Source of the DNA: Sciurus carolinensis
Lineage: Eukaryota; Chordata; Mammalia; Rodentia; Sciuridae
Length of the DNA stretch: 64,000 nucleotides
Direction of reading: 5' to 3'
Assembly (NCBI RefSeq): GCF_902686445.1
Contig: NC_062227.1
Coordinates: 27,520,777 to 27,584,776 of the forward strand
Part shown: one piece after another, positions 23,951 through 35,410 of the stretch
How the letters are laid out: every line of letters begins with the position of its first letter
Numbering within the stretch: the first letter of the stretch is position 1
Notes under the pieces: generated by a model
Told to the model about the DNA's origin: nothing
The model's database searches: none
What the model saw: the letters and a program-made list of their open reading frames with translations, nothing else
Program-made: the position numbers and the translations under genes

Positions 23951-24334
23951 TGTTAGGTATAAAGCAAAGCAACCTTTCTCTCCAGTTACAGGAAGAACCC
24001 AGCCTCCCAACCCACCTGTCAATCTGCCGTTAAGCCCGCCTTTCCCGTTAGAGGAATTTCCGGCTTACGTCGCTGTAACCTTCCTGCCCCCTACATTACG
24101 TTCCAATATGTCATTGGTCCATCAGTCAGTCTGTAATAATTCTCCTCCGTGATTGGTTCCTCCCAGCCCGGGAGATTCCAATATCTGCCCTGCACCATCT
24201 TCTCTCTTTCCCTTTCCCCTTTCCCCCAGCAGACACGTTTTGTCCGCTTAGAATAAAAGTTCCTCGTGTGAGACCTGTATCTGCGGAGCGTCTTTTCTGG
24301 GAGTTATGGAGGAACCAAAACTGCCCCCTTTACA
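23951..24334 (+). mobile_element. Solo LTR of an endogenous retrovirus, inserted in L2
   Basis: 384 bp starting TGTTAGGTATAAAG and ending CCCCCTTTACA, giving TG..CA termini. CCAAT boxes lie at 24103, 24113 (inverted), 24152 (inverted) and 24178, a CT-rich tract at 24200-24230, and a sense AATAAA at 24252-24257 followed by a GT-rich region. It holds about 14 CpGs, far more than its surroundings. The flanks TCTC and TCTA could be a mutated 4-bp target duplication. There is no primer-binding site, gag, pol or env beside it, so it is a solo LTR. Family not identified; the promoter layout suggests a class I (gamma-like) element. Confidence 0.8.
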
Positions 24335-25241
24335 TCTAACTAACAATCTCTACCTGTATGTCATGGGCATCTTAAACTCAGTATGTCCAGACGCAAGCTC
24401 CTATTCTTAATCTTCTTCCTCCAATCTGCTCCTCTCTTTGGCCTCCTCATCTTGGCTGGTGGAAATTCATTTCTTCTACCTGATCATGCCAAAGACCTAC
24501 ATGTCATCCTTGACTCCTGTCTTCCAATCCACGCATCCAAATCATCATTAAGAAACCCGTTGGCCCATGTTCTCCCCGCCCGCCAGTGCCTCCTATCTCA
24601 TCTCTGATTCCACCCTTACTCCTCTTTAGTCATTCTCGACCAGGCAACCTAAGAGAGTCTTTCAAATTAGAACAAGTCTTTCTCTGAACAAAACCTTCTA
24701 TTCCCATCTCACCCTGAGTGAAAGCCACAGTCCTCACAACAGCCTGAAAAGCCCACCTGAAACTGGCCCCCAGTCTGACCTGTTGTCCCTGTCCTCCACC
24801 TCCATCTCCTCTCACCCACTCTGCCCACCCGGTTTCCACCGGCTATCACTGCAGGCCTGTTTTCCCCTGGGGACCTTCTCATCTGCTCTTCTTTCTGGCT
24901 GGAGCTGTCTCCTCGCAGGTATGAGGGCCACACCCTCATCCCCTTTGACCTTTACTCAGTGGACACTTCTCAGTGAGGCTTTCCACAACAGTCCTTTTAA
25001 CGCTACATGCCACTGCCCTCCCTCCACCACGCACGCGCTCTCTCCCTTCCTTCCTGCCATCTTTTCCTCCATACCACATATCACCATACAACATGCACTT
25101 CCCTTATTTTATTAATGGCTTCCCCTTCCTCATAAAGACAGGGGGTTTTTGTTTCCTGCTTGTACATTGCTCTTTCCCCCATGACAGCACCTATTTTATA
25201 ACAAATACTCAATAAACGTGTGTTGAACAAATGAATGAATG
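24335..25241 (+). mobile_element. L2 LINE, 3' part of a copy split by an LTR
   Basis: Resumes with atctctacctgtatgtcatg, ggcatcttaaactcagtatg tccaga. It continues with catccttgactcctgtcttc caatcc, ccctgagtgaaagccacagt cctcac and cttctcagtgaggctttcca caac, and ends in ctcaataaacgtgtgttgaa caaatgaatgaatg, the L2 3' terminus. Confidence 0.9.
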
Positions 25242-25584
25242 CTTTTGTAGCATTTTGGTAAAGTCACAGAAGGATTGCTGTTTTTAACTCCAGCATAACC
25301 CCCTAAGTTAAAGTGAAGGAAGTGAATAGCATGATACAACCTGATCTAAGAAGCCCTAGCTCAGAACCCTAAAAGGAGCCCTCCTGTTGGGACTTCCCTT
25401 TCAGGGTCACTTGGACTAGCTTGGAAATGCTGATTTAAACAGCAGTATTAGTGTATCATCTCATCTGTGCACATGCTTGTGTGAAAACTCCTGTTCCCTA
25501 CAGAAAGTAGACTGAAACATAGCTGAAGGTTCAAGTCCTCAGGGACTCAAGTCCTCCCCTGTATGGTGATTATTAAAGTGGGTT

Positions 25585-25793
25585 TTTTTTAAAGGGGGTA
25601 CCAGGGATTGATCTCAGGTGCTCTTGACCACTGAGCCACATCTCCAGCCCTATTTTGTATTTTATTTAGACATAGAGTCTCACTGAGTTGCTTAGCACCT
25701 TTCTTGAACCTGAGGCTGACTTTGAACTTGCTAACCTCCTGCCTCAACCTCCTAGCTGCTGGGATTACAGTCATGCGCCACTGTGCCCAGCCT
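25585..25793 (-). mobile_element. B1-dID composite SINE with target-site duplication
   Basis: Reverse B1-dID, from accagggattgatctcaggt gctctt through tgagccacatctccagcc to ctgggattacagtcatgcgc cactgtgcccag. AAAGTGGGTTT at 25575 and AAAGTGGGGTTT at 25794 are the duplicated target. Confidence 0.95.
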
Positions 25794-27149
25794 AAAGTGG
25801 GGTTTAAATCACCAAAATATTATCCAGTCCTTTCTAGATGCCAAGAATTAGACTTGTGTAGTTTGATGGCTTCATTGATATAGAATGGCTAAGATTCAGG
25901 AAGGATTTTATTGTGATCCATTTGAATACAGTATACCTTTAGGTGTTGTAAATGTCACTTGGAATAGAAAAATCCAAACAACTCCAAGATGCAAGAGGGA
26001 TTAGAGGTCAGTGATGAAAATTAGTGGCATGCCTCTTCTTGGGGTTTTACTTGTTCATAGATACCAAAAGTTAAGTCAATGTCTTTTAAGTATCATCCAT
26101 CGATAGCCTCATTAGAAACTTAGTATTCTAAAATTAATAATAGATGAACTAGAGGGAAGTGTTATCTAAAATTTATTTCAGATTTTCAAATTTTAAATTA
26201 AGTATTAATATCTGAGATGATTGACTTGATTTTTTTGGCTCAATATTTTATAGTCTCTAAACTTGCTGTACCATTTTAAATAAGACCATCAGACATAAAT
26301 GCAGTTCTAAAAGATCTGCACTTAAGCATTGTTAAATAGCTGTACTCTTTGTTCATTAAATGTTTATCAGACTTTATGTTCTAATGAAATAGATTTATAC
26401 CTACACAAATTTGACAAGTAATTGGGGTGTGTTTGACAAATAGATGACATGCTGAGAGATTTATAACATTTTAGCCAACACCTAAGATACGATGTCAGTG
26501 AATGATATTTCTACATTTGAGTTTATATGAACCCAGAAGGATGGTCACCCTTCTTCTACCTGTACCTCTGCTTCTGGACACCAGATTCAGAACTCTAGTT
26601 TGCCTCAGGGAATTCAGTTCTGGGAACTTGGAATTATAACTACAAACCACATAGGATGTGGTGGACAAACACTACTGACTGTAACATAATAGAAAATTAC
26701 AGGGACTAAGTTAGCTGTTCTAAGTCAACATATAAGCCTCCAATATGCCAGAAAATACAATTGTATTTTGAAAAAACAAAAACAAAAACAAAAACAAAAC
26801 TAAGAAAGGGTTCCAAGTAATCTTATCTCCTATGTAGCCAGCAGAGAGAAAATATATTTATCACAGACCTAAACCCCTATTGTTTTTATCTTCTACTCTT
26901 TTAAGATGTTTTTATTCTGCCTTATATTTCACTAAAACTTGTAGCCAACTATAACTGCCAGGTAGTGAGTGTTCTGTGACCATGCTATAAGTTCTTCTGG
27001 TTGTTCCAAGCATCTAACAATCATTACTTGTTACAATTTTCAAAATGTTATAGCATTATGTCTCCCAGCAATTTAATACTTGAGTTTTATGTTCAGAGGA
27101 AAATAGCCATAACTAAGTCTTGAAATTCTTGTAGACACCAGCATGCTAC
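25794..27149. other. No gene or confident repeat
   Basis: AT-rich unassigned sequence. An (AAAAAC)n run lies at 26773-26800. Confidence 0.45.
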
Positions 27150-27290
27150 GACAAAGAGCATAGAAATTTGAGTGAGACAAATCTGTCTTTCAATTCTGAC
27201 TAGTGGTAACATTCAGTGCATGTTATTTAATACCACTCTGAGTTTTCTCAACTTTGCAATGGAATTAGTAACAACACAGGATTTTTGCAG
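27150..27290 (+). mobile_element. MIR SINE (degraded)
   Basis: catagaaatttgagtgagac, caattctgactagtggtaac, gttttctcaactttgcaatg gaattag follow sense MIR order. Confidence 0.5.
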
Positions 27291-29129
27291 TAGGTAAAAT
27301 AATGTTTGTGTATTTGGGATTATAAAATGGCTACCTGTAGGGCCCCAGGCTACATTCTTCCTGATTAATGTACCCAGTGAGCAAGGGATATCTTTGTTCA
27401 GCTTTCCAAGCAAAGGTCCCAAGATCCTCGTAGATTGAACAGGCTTAGATCACACACAGAGACCCAGAGCCATGCGAGGAAGCCATGAATGAAGCTAGGG
27501 GAGCTTACATGCTGATTGACTTCTGTGTCACTCCTGAAACAGTCTCAAGTAAGGAAGGAAAGTTTCCTCAAAGTAGAACCAATGGAATGTGACTCCAGAA
27601 GCTGGAGTGGAGTACAGAGCAAACCCACAACTATCCATGACAGTCAAGATACAAGGTAGACAACTAATAAAAGTTCATTTCTCCTCCTGGCCTTACATTC
27701 GGCTGGAGTCTAGTAACTTGGTTACCTTATATGTTGCTACGAAGGCATCTTCAAGACAGTGCCCCCTTGAATGTCAATGGCATTATCTACCAGCCTTCAA
27801 AGGCCAGTGGAAGCCTCCCCTCCCTTGGGGGACTTCCTGCCAGGCTCCTGCAGCACCATTGCTCAATGGCCCTCGGGCGCCTAACACATATTCCACTCCC
27901 AAAGAACAGTTGCACCCCCAGTGAAGAGGACATAGGGAACAGACTCCAAGTCCAATAGGTAACTCAGAACTACTGAGATTTATTACTAGATCAGCTTGAC
28001 CTGCTTTAAAGCTCTTTTAATCTTTTCCTTCATCCATTCTCCAAATTTATTGATCCATTTAAGACTCGCAAATTCCTTCGAAGCAGAGACTGTGTTTTCT
28101 AAAATGTTTTTGGTGTGTTTACCCAGAAACTGCTATGGTACCAGGTACCCTGTAGATATGTATAAATTTCATGGGTGAGAATAACCCCATGGGGGGTTTG
28201 CATAGTGAACAAATCACCCTGCATGTTGCTGTTCACAAAGTTCTGTTCCTTCAAGAGCAGTAAAAAACACTACATAGAGGGTATAAACCCTACTCTAAAA
28301 GAGGTAGATATTTACTTTTGTCCTTAAAAGGGAATTTTAAGCAATCACAAGCAAATTAAGTTTTGTATCAGCTTTGGGCCTCCAGGGGAGTCAGGAAGGG
28401 TGGTTGCCAGGGAGATCTGATCCTGTTTGGGAAACGACAATCGTGCCTAGGATCTGCCTATCGCATCATTGTAATCTTCCTATTCCTGCTCTTTTTTTTC
28501 CTGCTTTTGCTATGAGAAGAGCAAGCTAAAAAGGCTACAGGGACACTTAAGCCAAGTCGCATTTGTCAAGGTGAAAGCTGTGTGGAGGAGAAAAGCAGTT
28601 CTCCCAGCTGCAAAGAAGATGCAAAGGAGCAGAGTGAGTAGGGAATCTGAGAGCCCACTAAAAGTGCTTAGAAGCCCAACACATTCAGCCATCTCTGGAA
28701 ACAGCTGGAGGCAGGAACACGAAACCCACAGCAAAGCCTCCTCACACAGGCTCAGCGCTGTAGGGATACTTGGCCTTAAAGGAGTGGCTGTCTTGCAGGT
28801 TCCCTTAATTTCCTCCAAACTGTCCATTTTTGTTCGAGCAGTAATGCTGACCACAGCCGAAAAGGGCACCACAAAACTGAAACAAGTGCTGTTTCACTTC
28901 ATGATTATTTTGAGTATTTATCATTTTAAACCCTCGTTAGCAGGGCTAGCCAATTCCTGTCAACGTGATATTTATCCTTATTTTAATAGTTACACTCTTT
29001 TTTTTTTTAAATGTACAGTTATGCAGGAGCATGCACTCTATTCCTTTTTTCCCCCCTCTTCCCTTTTTTAAGTTTATTTGTTCCTTCACTCAGTCATCAC
29101 GAATGGATTCATCAGAGGCAGGGTGATAT
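27291..29129. other. No recognised gene; a 166-codon unsupported frame
   Basis: Unassigned. A + strand frame of 166 codons (28571-29071) and an opposing frame overlap. Neither shows a domain, and frames of this length are expected by chance in 64 kb of DNA with this composition. Confidence 0.5.
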
Positions 29130-29310
29130 TTTTTAAAACTTTGCTGCCTAACCAAAGCAAACTAACTCACTCCTGCTAGTTATTAGGACCTAGGGCAAGT
29201 CATTTTTACCTTTTGGAGTCTCAGTTCTGCCACAGTAAAATGGAAAGAGTAGTGCCCATTTTATAAGGTGGCTGAGAAAATTAAAATCAGTGCCCTAGGT
29301 ACTGCTCCCA
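29130..29310 (+). mobile_element. MIR SINE (degraded)
   Basis: acctagggcaagtcattttt acc, ttggagtctcagttctgcca, cagtaaaatggaaagagtag tgcccat follow the sense MIR core. Confidence 0.7.
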
Positions 29311-29403
29311 GTCCTTTGAGGTTATTCCCTAGTGGTCAGACTATTCCATAAATGTCAGGTCCCCAGCTCTCCTTTCATAAATACAGGTTTTGGGTTTTTG
29401 GGT

Positions 29404-29503
29404 TTTGTTTTTTTTTTTTTTTTCCTCTTTTGATCTGTTAAGCTCAGGAAGGGCCAAGCACAGGGCTAGGCAAGTACTTTACCCCTGAGTTACACCCCAG
29501 CCC
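29404..29503 (-). mobile_element. ID SINE, divergent
   Basis: Reverse reading: gggctggggtgtaactcagg, ggtaaagtacttgcctagcc, then a degraded box-B region and a poly(A) tail (poly(T) at 29409-29423). Confidence 0.85.
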
Positions 29504-30954
29504 TTACCTGTTTGCTTGCACTGAAATGCCCTGTCCTCAGAAAGCCACTGACAGCAGCTAGATGGTTGCCCTGCAAATGCTCACCTACAACTGATAACAT
29601 TTTAGTCACTCGTCTTCTTAGCTCTTTTTTCCTAATCAGTCAGATGCCTGAGTTATTTTTCCTGGCTTCTTTGGTTCCTGATGACATAGAACCTTGCCTC
29701 ACATGCCACTCAGCGTCAACTTCATCCATTTCCCTTACTGCATCTGAGCAATCCAGAATCGCCCTGGCCGGCCCTGGTGTATTTTCGGGACCTGTGCTCC
29801 ATTTCAGCTCTCCGGCTTTCTAAGTGTCTCCATTCCTTTTGTGGCTCTCAGATTTCCCAAAATCTCACGCATTCTCATTACTCCAAACCTCACCATCCAA
29901 TTTCCCATCCTGAGATAATCCACTTTCAAGGAGTCACACCCACATGGCTTCATCTCTCAACTATTAGGCCATCGCTGGCCTAGAATGCCTGAGCACTTCT
30001 ATGGTCAGTTGCATGTCAATGATGGCCGTCCAGCCACAGTGGGGTGCTCAAGCTACTTGTGCCTGGGGAGAGTTTCTTATAAATAAACCTTCCCATCTCT
30101 AAAATCGTAGCTCTTTTCATTTTTATTTCAAGGCATGTAACCCATTATTTGTTTATTAATTTACTTTTCTTCCAGACAGATCTAAAAGCCCTATGAATTT
30201 TTTCTCTTATCTGAAATATGTGTTCTGTAGATTGTCATAAAATAATTGTTATCCAAAAGACATACAAATATGAAGAGGAAAAAGATTCCTGGTTTGTGAC
30301 CAGCAGAGCCAGCTTGGGCATGGTGCTACACCACACTACCTACTGAATTCTCTGAACCTCAGTTTCTTTATTTAAGTATAATATATTATGCTATTATAAT
30401 AGCATAGTTATAATAGTATAATACTGTTCTCCCTGTCTTTCAAAATAGTATGATACCATCCTCCCTGTCTTTCAAAATAACTGTAAGGATTGTGAGACAT
30501 TATACAAACATATGATTTTTCTTACAAAACCATACAATAGATTAATGCTGATTATTAATGTTAATTTGATCACTACTAAATATGAACATTAAGTTCTATA
30601 ATTACTAACCCAAAATACTCCTGTTTCTTGTTCTTCTTTTCACAAATAAAGAATTTTTAACTGACTCTAAGACCCATGTTTTTCACATTTTAGCAACTCA
30701 GATAATTGAGGTGCATCATTTATTCTTAGAGCCTCAGATTTAATTGGTGGCATTTCTTTCTTGGTTGCACCAAAAAATATTGAGTGGTTTGCATTGGTGT
30801 CTTAGATTCTGTAAAATACAGTATATTATCTTTAGTATGATCTTCTTTCAACTGATCTACAGGGGGAAAAAGATCAAGTTCACTTCCAAAGGACCCAGAA
30901 GACAGACAAATACCTTTCTGTGCCCACCAACCAATTTAGCTCTGTTCTTTTGTT
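29504..30954. other. No gene; one small tandem duplication
   Basis: Unassigned sequence apart from the 32-bp tandem duplication listed separately. Confidence 0.45.
30415..30478. repeat. Two-copy 32-bp tandem duplication
   Basis: Units 30415-30446 and 30447-30478 match at 28 of 32 positions and share ctccctgtctttcaaaat. It is a local replication or slippage duplication. Confidence 0.9.
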
Positions 30955-31070
30955 CCACATTTTTATTGGTTCATTATACTTGTACATAATGGTGGGATTT
31001 ATTATTATATATCCATATATGCCCAAAATGTAACAATATAATTTGGCCAATATCATTCAGCTTTGTTCTT
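30955..31070 (-). mobile_element. Sciurid L1 3'-end fragment, second subtype
   Basis: atttttattggttcattata cttgtacataatggtgggat, then ccatatatgcccaaaatgta acaatataatttggccaata. This is a common squirrel L1 tail read on the reverse strand, and is shared with 53893-53945. Confidence 0.65.
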
Positions 31071-31254
31071 ACCATAAAAGAAATGTTTATATTTTTGTGT
31101 ATTATGACCTTTGTAATCTGCTTGCATTTATAGTCTTAGGCTAGAATATCTAATGAATAGAAGGATGTCAGCTACTTTTCATCACCAAGATATTTTTGAC
31201 TGGCCATACTTAAAAAATAACATGAAGAGAAATATTTCCAACCTTTCTGTCCAC

Positions 31255-31440
31255 ATTTTTAAGGTGCTTTGAGGTTCACAAACTGTGTTCACACACATTA
31301 TCCTTGTTCATTATACATCTGTCATCATTCCATCTTACAGATGAAAACACTGAATCAAAGAAGTGAAGTGGCTAACCCAAGGTCACGCACAGTGTTTGGG
31401 TGTTGGGACAAGACTTCCTTAAAGTCTTCTGCAAATACAA
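31255..31440 (-). mobile_element. MIR SINE
   Basis: tgctttgaggttcacaaact, ccatcttacagatgaaaaca ctgaatcaaagaagtgaagt, ggctaacccaaggtcacgca cagtg match reverse-strand MIR. Confidence 0.75.
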
Positions 31441-31839
31441 AAATAGTTACCACAGAGGTTTCTTGTCCCTAAGGTTTCTGTGAACCAAACTAAAGAATGT
31501 GAGGTTAGATCCCTTGGAAGCCAGGCAAGCCTGTGTGCCCCTGGTGGCCCAAGAGCTACAGACTCCCCTCCCAGTCCAGAGCAGGGCTGTAGAGTGCTTC
31601 CGGATGAGGAACTCTAGCTCCGAAATGATTGGAGTAGACAGTCCATTAGGAATTTAAGCTTTGCTTAGTAAATCTCAGCTATGTCTGCCCTTACATTACC
31701 ATAAACAATGAAAGTAGGCCTCAGCATTTTCTTGAAAAGACAAAATCATCTATAATTAGGGAACACCTGTGTGCTCAGTAAGGTGGGTGAGTTCCATGAG
31801 GAACTCCATAAATACCATAAAACAGACCAGTTTTAAAAA

Positions 31840-32010
31840 GCACTTCCTGTGTGCTTATGGGCATTACCTCATTTATTCCACACATAATTCTGGGTAGGAG
31901 AATGAGGCACAGAGAAATTAATTAATTGCCCAAGGATGTAACTGGCCCAGCAGGAATTCAAACCTGGGCAGTGTAATTGCGAAGCCCACCCCCATAGCTC
32001 TTCAGCAACA
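31840..32010 (-). mobile_element. MIR SINE
   Basis: gggcattacctcatttattc, gtaggagaatgaggcacaga gaaatta, ttgcccaaggatgtaactgg and caaacctgggcagtg are in reverse-strand MIR order. Confidence 0.85.
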
Positions 32011-32134
32011 CTGCTTCTCCCAATTTTCAGTGAGCTTATGGAGTAGTTAGAGAGATAAAACAAGGACACAAGGAACAAGTAACTCATATAAAACAACCAT
32101 TTAGTGATTATGCAAATAAGTATGCATAGGATCA

Positions 32135-32340
32135 TGTGGATCTAGGGTTGGCAAACTTTTTTTTATGAGCTATACATTCCCTGTCATTACCACACAACTC
32201 TGCCCTTAAGCTTCAGCTAGTTTTCAAACTAGCCATAAACAACAAATACTGAAAGACCATGGCCACGCATCTATAAAACTTTATTTATAAAAATGGTGGG
32301 CCAGTTTGAATCTGTAGGCTGTATTTTGCTGACCCTTTAG
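32135..32340. mobile_element. Non-autonomous hAT-Charlie-like DNA transposon
   Basis: The left end GGGTTGGCAAACTTTTTT and the right end tattttgctgaccctttag form degenerate inverted repeats. The interior has ctataaaactttatttataa and tgggccagtttgaatctgta, typical of this transposon group. Confidence 0.7.
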
Positions 32341-32459
32341 GTAGATAGTATATGCTATAGATTTCATAAAGCAGATTAATTTAGGCTGCAGCAGGAGAGA
32401 GAGCTTTGGAGAGCTGAGATCAGCTGTGAAGGACAATGTGAGATGAGCTTACAAGATGC

Positions 32460-32920
32460 TGCGTGACCTAGTCCTGCACCTTGCATCTCCTCCTGTCACT
32501 TCCTTTCTTGTTCAGTGTTCTCTGGCCCGGCTGGCATTTTCATTCCTAGGCTTTGATTACAACAAATTTATTTGTACTCTAGAGACTTGGCACTGGCTGA
32601 GGCTTCTGTCTGGAAACTCTGCTCCCGGATCTTCCCAAGGCTGGTTCCTTGGGTCATCAGATCTCCTTTCAGATGTTACCTCTTCAGGTCAGCCACTCTG
32701 AAGAGCAAGTTCAAGCAGCCACCTGTTGCATCGCCTCGTCTTGTTTCCCTCATAGCATTTATGCTTTCTGAAATTATCCTGTTCATTTATTGCTGTACTT
32801 GTCTATTATCTACCTCTTCTAGCTCTCCTAGAATGTAAGTTCCGTGGAATGGAATCAACATTTGCATTGTTCCCTGCTGGCAAGTAAGCCATCAAAAATA
32901 CTTGACAGAAGTAAAGGAAT
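32460..32920 (+). mobile_element. L2 LINE 3' fragment
   Basis: cttgttcagtgttctctggc, ctctgctcccggatcttccc, tcctttcagatgttacctct tcaggtcagcc, and gaatgtaagttccgtggaat follow the sense L2 3' end. Confidence 0.75.
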
Positions 32921-34559
32921 AAGGTAGGGAGGCAGGAAGGGAGACTTTGACAGTGTAAGCATGTAAGGTAGTGGTTTATTTCTCCTGTTCTGTGACTGAA
33001 TGATGCATTTGAATGGCCTGTCATTCAGTGCCATGATACTATTTCAATGAAGGAAGCGTCTTCATCCTGGAATTAGAGGATAATAGCACTGCATCATGGT
33101 CATTTCTTGGGTGGGGCAGTCTTAGGACTTCTAAATGATGCCACATAGTTTAAGTTTCAGAATAACTGTACCTGAAATAGTAAGTACTCACCATTCCTCA
33201 TTTTATCAAAAATAAAGCTCTTTATTTCAGTGTTAGTGCTTAAACACTAAAATGTAAATAACCCTTTTTTTCTAATCCGTAACTTTTGTAAAATTTAAAC
33301 TGTATTATTTCTCGAATGTTTGTTGAGCTCAACTACCTCCTAAGATGGTTCCAGCAAGCAAGGATATCCCACTAGCCTGGTACCAGCAAGCTCAGTGGCT
33401 CTTTTCTCTCTGTTTCAGCTTCCCTCTCTTACCAAGACTTCCAGTCCCCTAAACATCCTCACCAGTAACAATGAAGCCTTTCTCGGGCAGCTGCAAAGGC
33501 AACCTTCTCTTTAGAGTTCCCTAAATCTTTTCTCTCTGCACCACTGAAGTGGAAAGACACAGCAACCTTTGACTCTGTCACAGCAGCTGCAGCCATGGAA
33601 TGTCCTTTCTTATCAAAAGGGGGTAGCATTTTACACTTTGTGCTCTTTACGAACTGGTATGTTTTCTTCTAAAACTGTGGACCTAGGCAATGTCTGTCTC
33701 TTGCTTTGGAGGTTGACTTAAAATAAAAACCAGCTCCTTTATAGCAATTTTACAAATCTTTATGGATCAGCAAGTGTTTTTCTTCTCCAAGGTCTTGATT
33801 TTCTGTCTCTTTACATTTGTCCTAGGACTGATTTCTGTATTATTTTATATGTTGTTAGGTAGATGAATAATATATGAGTATTTATGTTCCACTCTGATGG
33901 AAGTTGCTTCTGTACTTCGATGCTGCCATTTGAAAAGAATGTTTAATTGAAAGGTATACAGATTAAATAATTCTCAGCTGGTTCCCTTAGCAACAATTAC
34001 GGACTGTTTCTAGCCCCAAAAGTTTCTACCATAAACTAACTTTGAAAAGCACCTAAACAGAAATTTATCATGTTTTTCTTCCATAAGCAATATTAATAAT
34101 CATTTAGACATCAGTCTCTGACATCTTCCAGAGAGCAATGCTTATGAACTTTGCATTGGTGCTGAGGAATGGCAAGGGCTTGTTGCATTATCTAATGACC
34201 CTACCTGTACCAAGTCAATTTTTTAAATGTACTTGCTAAGTCAATAATTAGGTTCTGAACATGATCATATCTGTGCAATGAGTCACTTGTCAATTGAAGG
34301 AAAACAAGACTGTTCTCAACATTTATAATTTCCTAAAAAAATCCTTGTTGCTGTGGTGATTTTGATGCTTTTTAGCTGAAAAGTAAAAACTCTACATTGC
34401 TACTAACATAATTAATAAATGGCAACTACAACAAATGTGATGGATTATGTAGGTGTCAAGGAATTTAACTGTCGAGTTCTGTGGGCACCACAGACCACAG
34501 TCTAGAAGGAGAGGCTCTATCAAATACTGGCCAACAGCAGAGCCCCAGGAGCTGCACCA
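32921..34559. other. No gene or identifiable repeat
   Basis: Unassigned intronic sequence. Confidence 0.45.
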
Positions 34560-34745
34560 CTGAAACTCTCACCTTTGGAGCTGTAATTTGGGGCAAGTTC
34601 CATAACCTTCGTTTCCTCATTTGCAGAATGAGAATAATAACAATCCTATCCCTCCACTGCATGGATCAAGTGAGTTCACATAAAGCATTTCGAATAGACT
34701 GTACACAGGAAGCACAACATAACAATTTGTTAAATAAACAAACTG
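34560..34745 (+). mobile_element. MIR SINE
   Basis: ggggcaagttccataacctt, cgtttcctcatttgcagaat gagaataata, ggatcaagtgagttcacata aagcattt and the end caatttgttaaataaac. Confidence 0.8.
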
Positions 34746-34799
34746 CATAGCCAAGCTCAATTCTGCTAAGTGCCTTGCAGAATAAGAACTACAAACTGG

Positions 34800-34935
34800 T
34801 GGGCTGGGGATGTGGCTTAGTGGTACAGTGCTTGCCTAGCACATGCAAGGCACTGGGTTCTATCTTCGGCACCACATATAAGAAAGTAAAATAAAGTTAT
34901 CGTGTCCATCTACAACTAAAAATGTTTGTTAGAAA
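34800..34935 (+). mobile_element. ID SINE, long-tailed type
   Basis: gggctggggatgtggcttag, tggtacagtgcttgcctagc, gggttctatcttcggcacca, then the AT-rich extension with atcgtgtccatctacaacta. Perfect AAGAACTACAAACTGG copies lie at 34784-34799 and 34936-34951. Confidence 0.97.
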
Positions 34936-34950
34936 AAGAACTACAAACTG

Positions 34951-35043
34951 GGGCTGGGGAGATAGCTCAGTTGGTAGAGTGCTTGCCTTGTAAGCACAAG
35001 ACCCTGGGTTCAATCCCCAGCACCCCCCCCCCAAAAAAAAAAA
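34951..35043 (+). mobile_element. ID SINE, short type, inserted beside the previous ID
   Basis: gggctggggagatagctcag, ttggtagagtgcttgccttg, gggttcaatccccagcaccc, then C10 and A11 runs. Target copies are TACAAACTG (34942-34950) and TACAAATTG (35044-35052), with one mismatch. Confidence 0.96.
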
Positions 35044-35339
35044 TACAAATTGCTGTTTTCAAGTTTGTGAGTTGTAGCTTGTATTCAGTCTGGTGCTTCT
35101 CAACATAAAGCTGCAAGTTATAGACCTGGATTGATAATTTAAGGAGAAAATAATAGTGCTTTTCCTTTAGTGTCACATCTATTCTCACCTCATAGACTCT
35201 GTAATACTTAGAAAGCTATGTCTGATGTTTGTATTTGCCATCATGGACACTTTCCTTAACATTTTAGATTTTGGATTCACTTATGAATCATAAAATTCAT
35301 TAGATTCTGATTTGTGGAAATTAAACCAAAAGACATTGA

Positions 35340-35410
35340 ATCCCAGTGCTTCTGATGACTAGCTATGTGCCCTGGGGCAAGTTACTTCAGCTTCCTGAGA
35401 AATACAGAAA
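35340..35410 (+). mobile_element. MIR core fragment
   Basis: atgactagctatgtgccctg, gggcaagttacttcagcttc ctgag, the sense MIR core. Confidence 0.65.

Noticed and set aside
28571..29071. 166-codon open frame on the + strand
   Set aside because: No domain or homologue recognised, and an opposing 120-codon frame overlaps it. One or two frames of this size are expected by chance in 64 kb.
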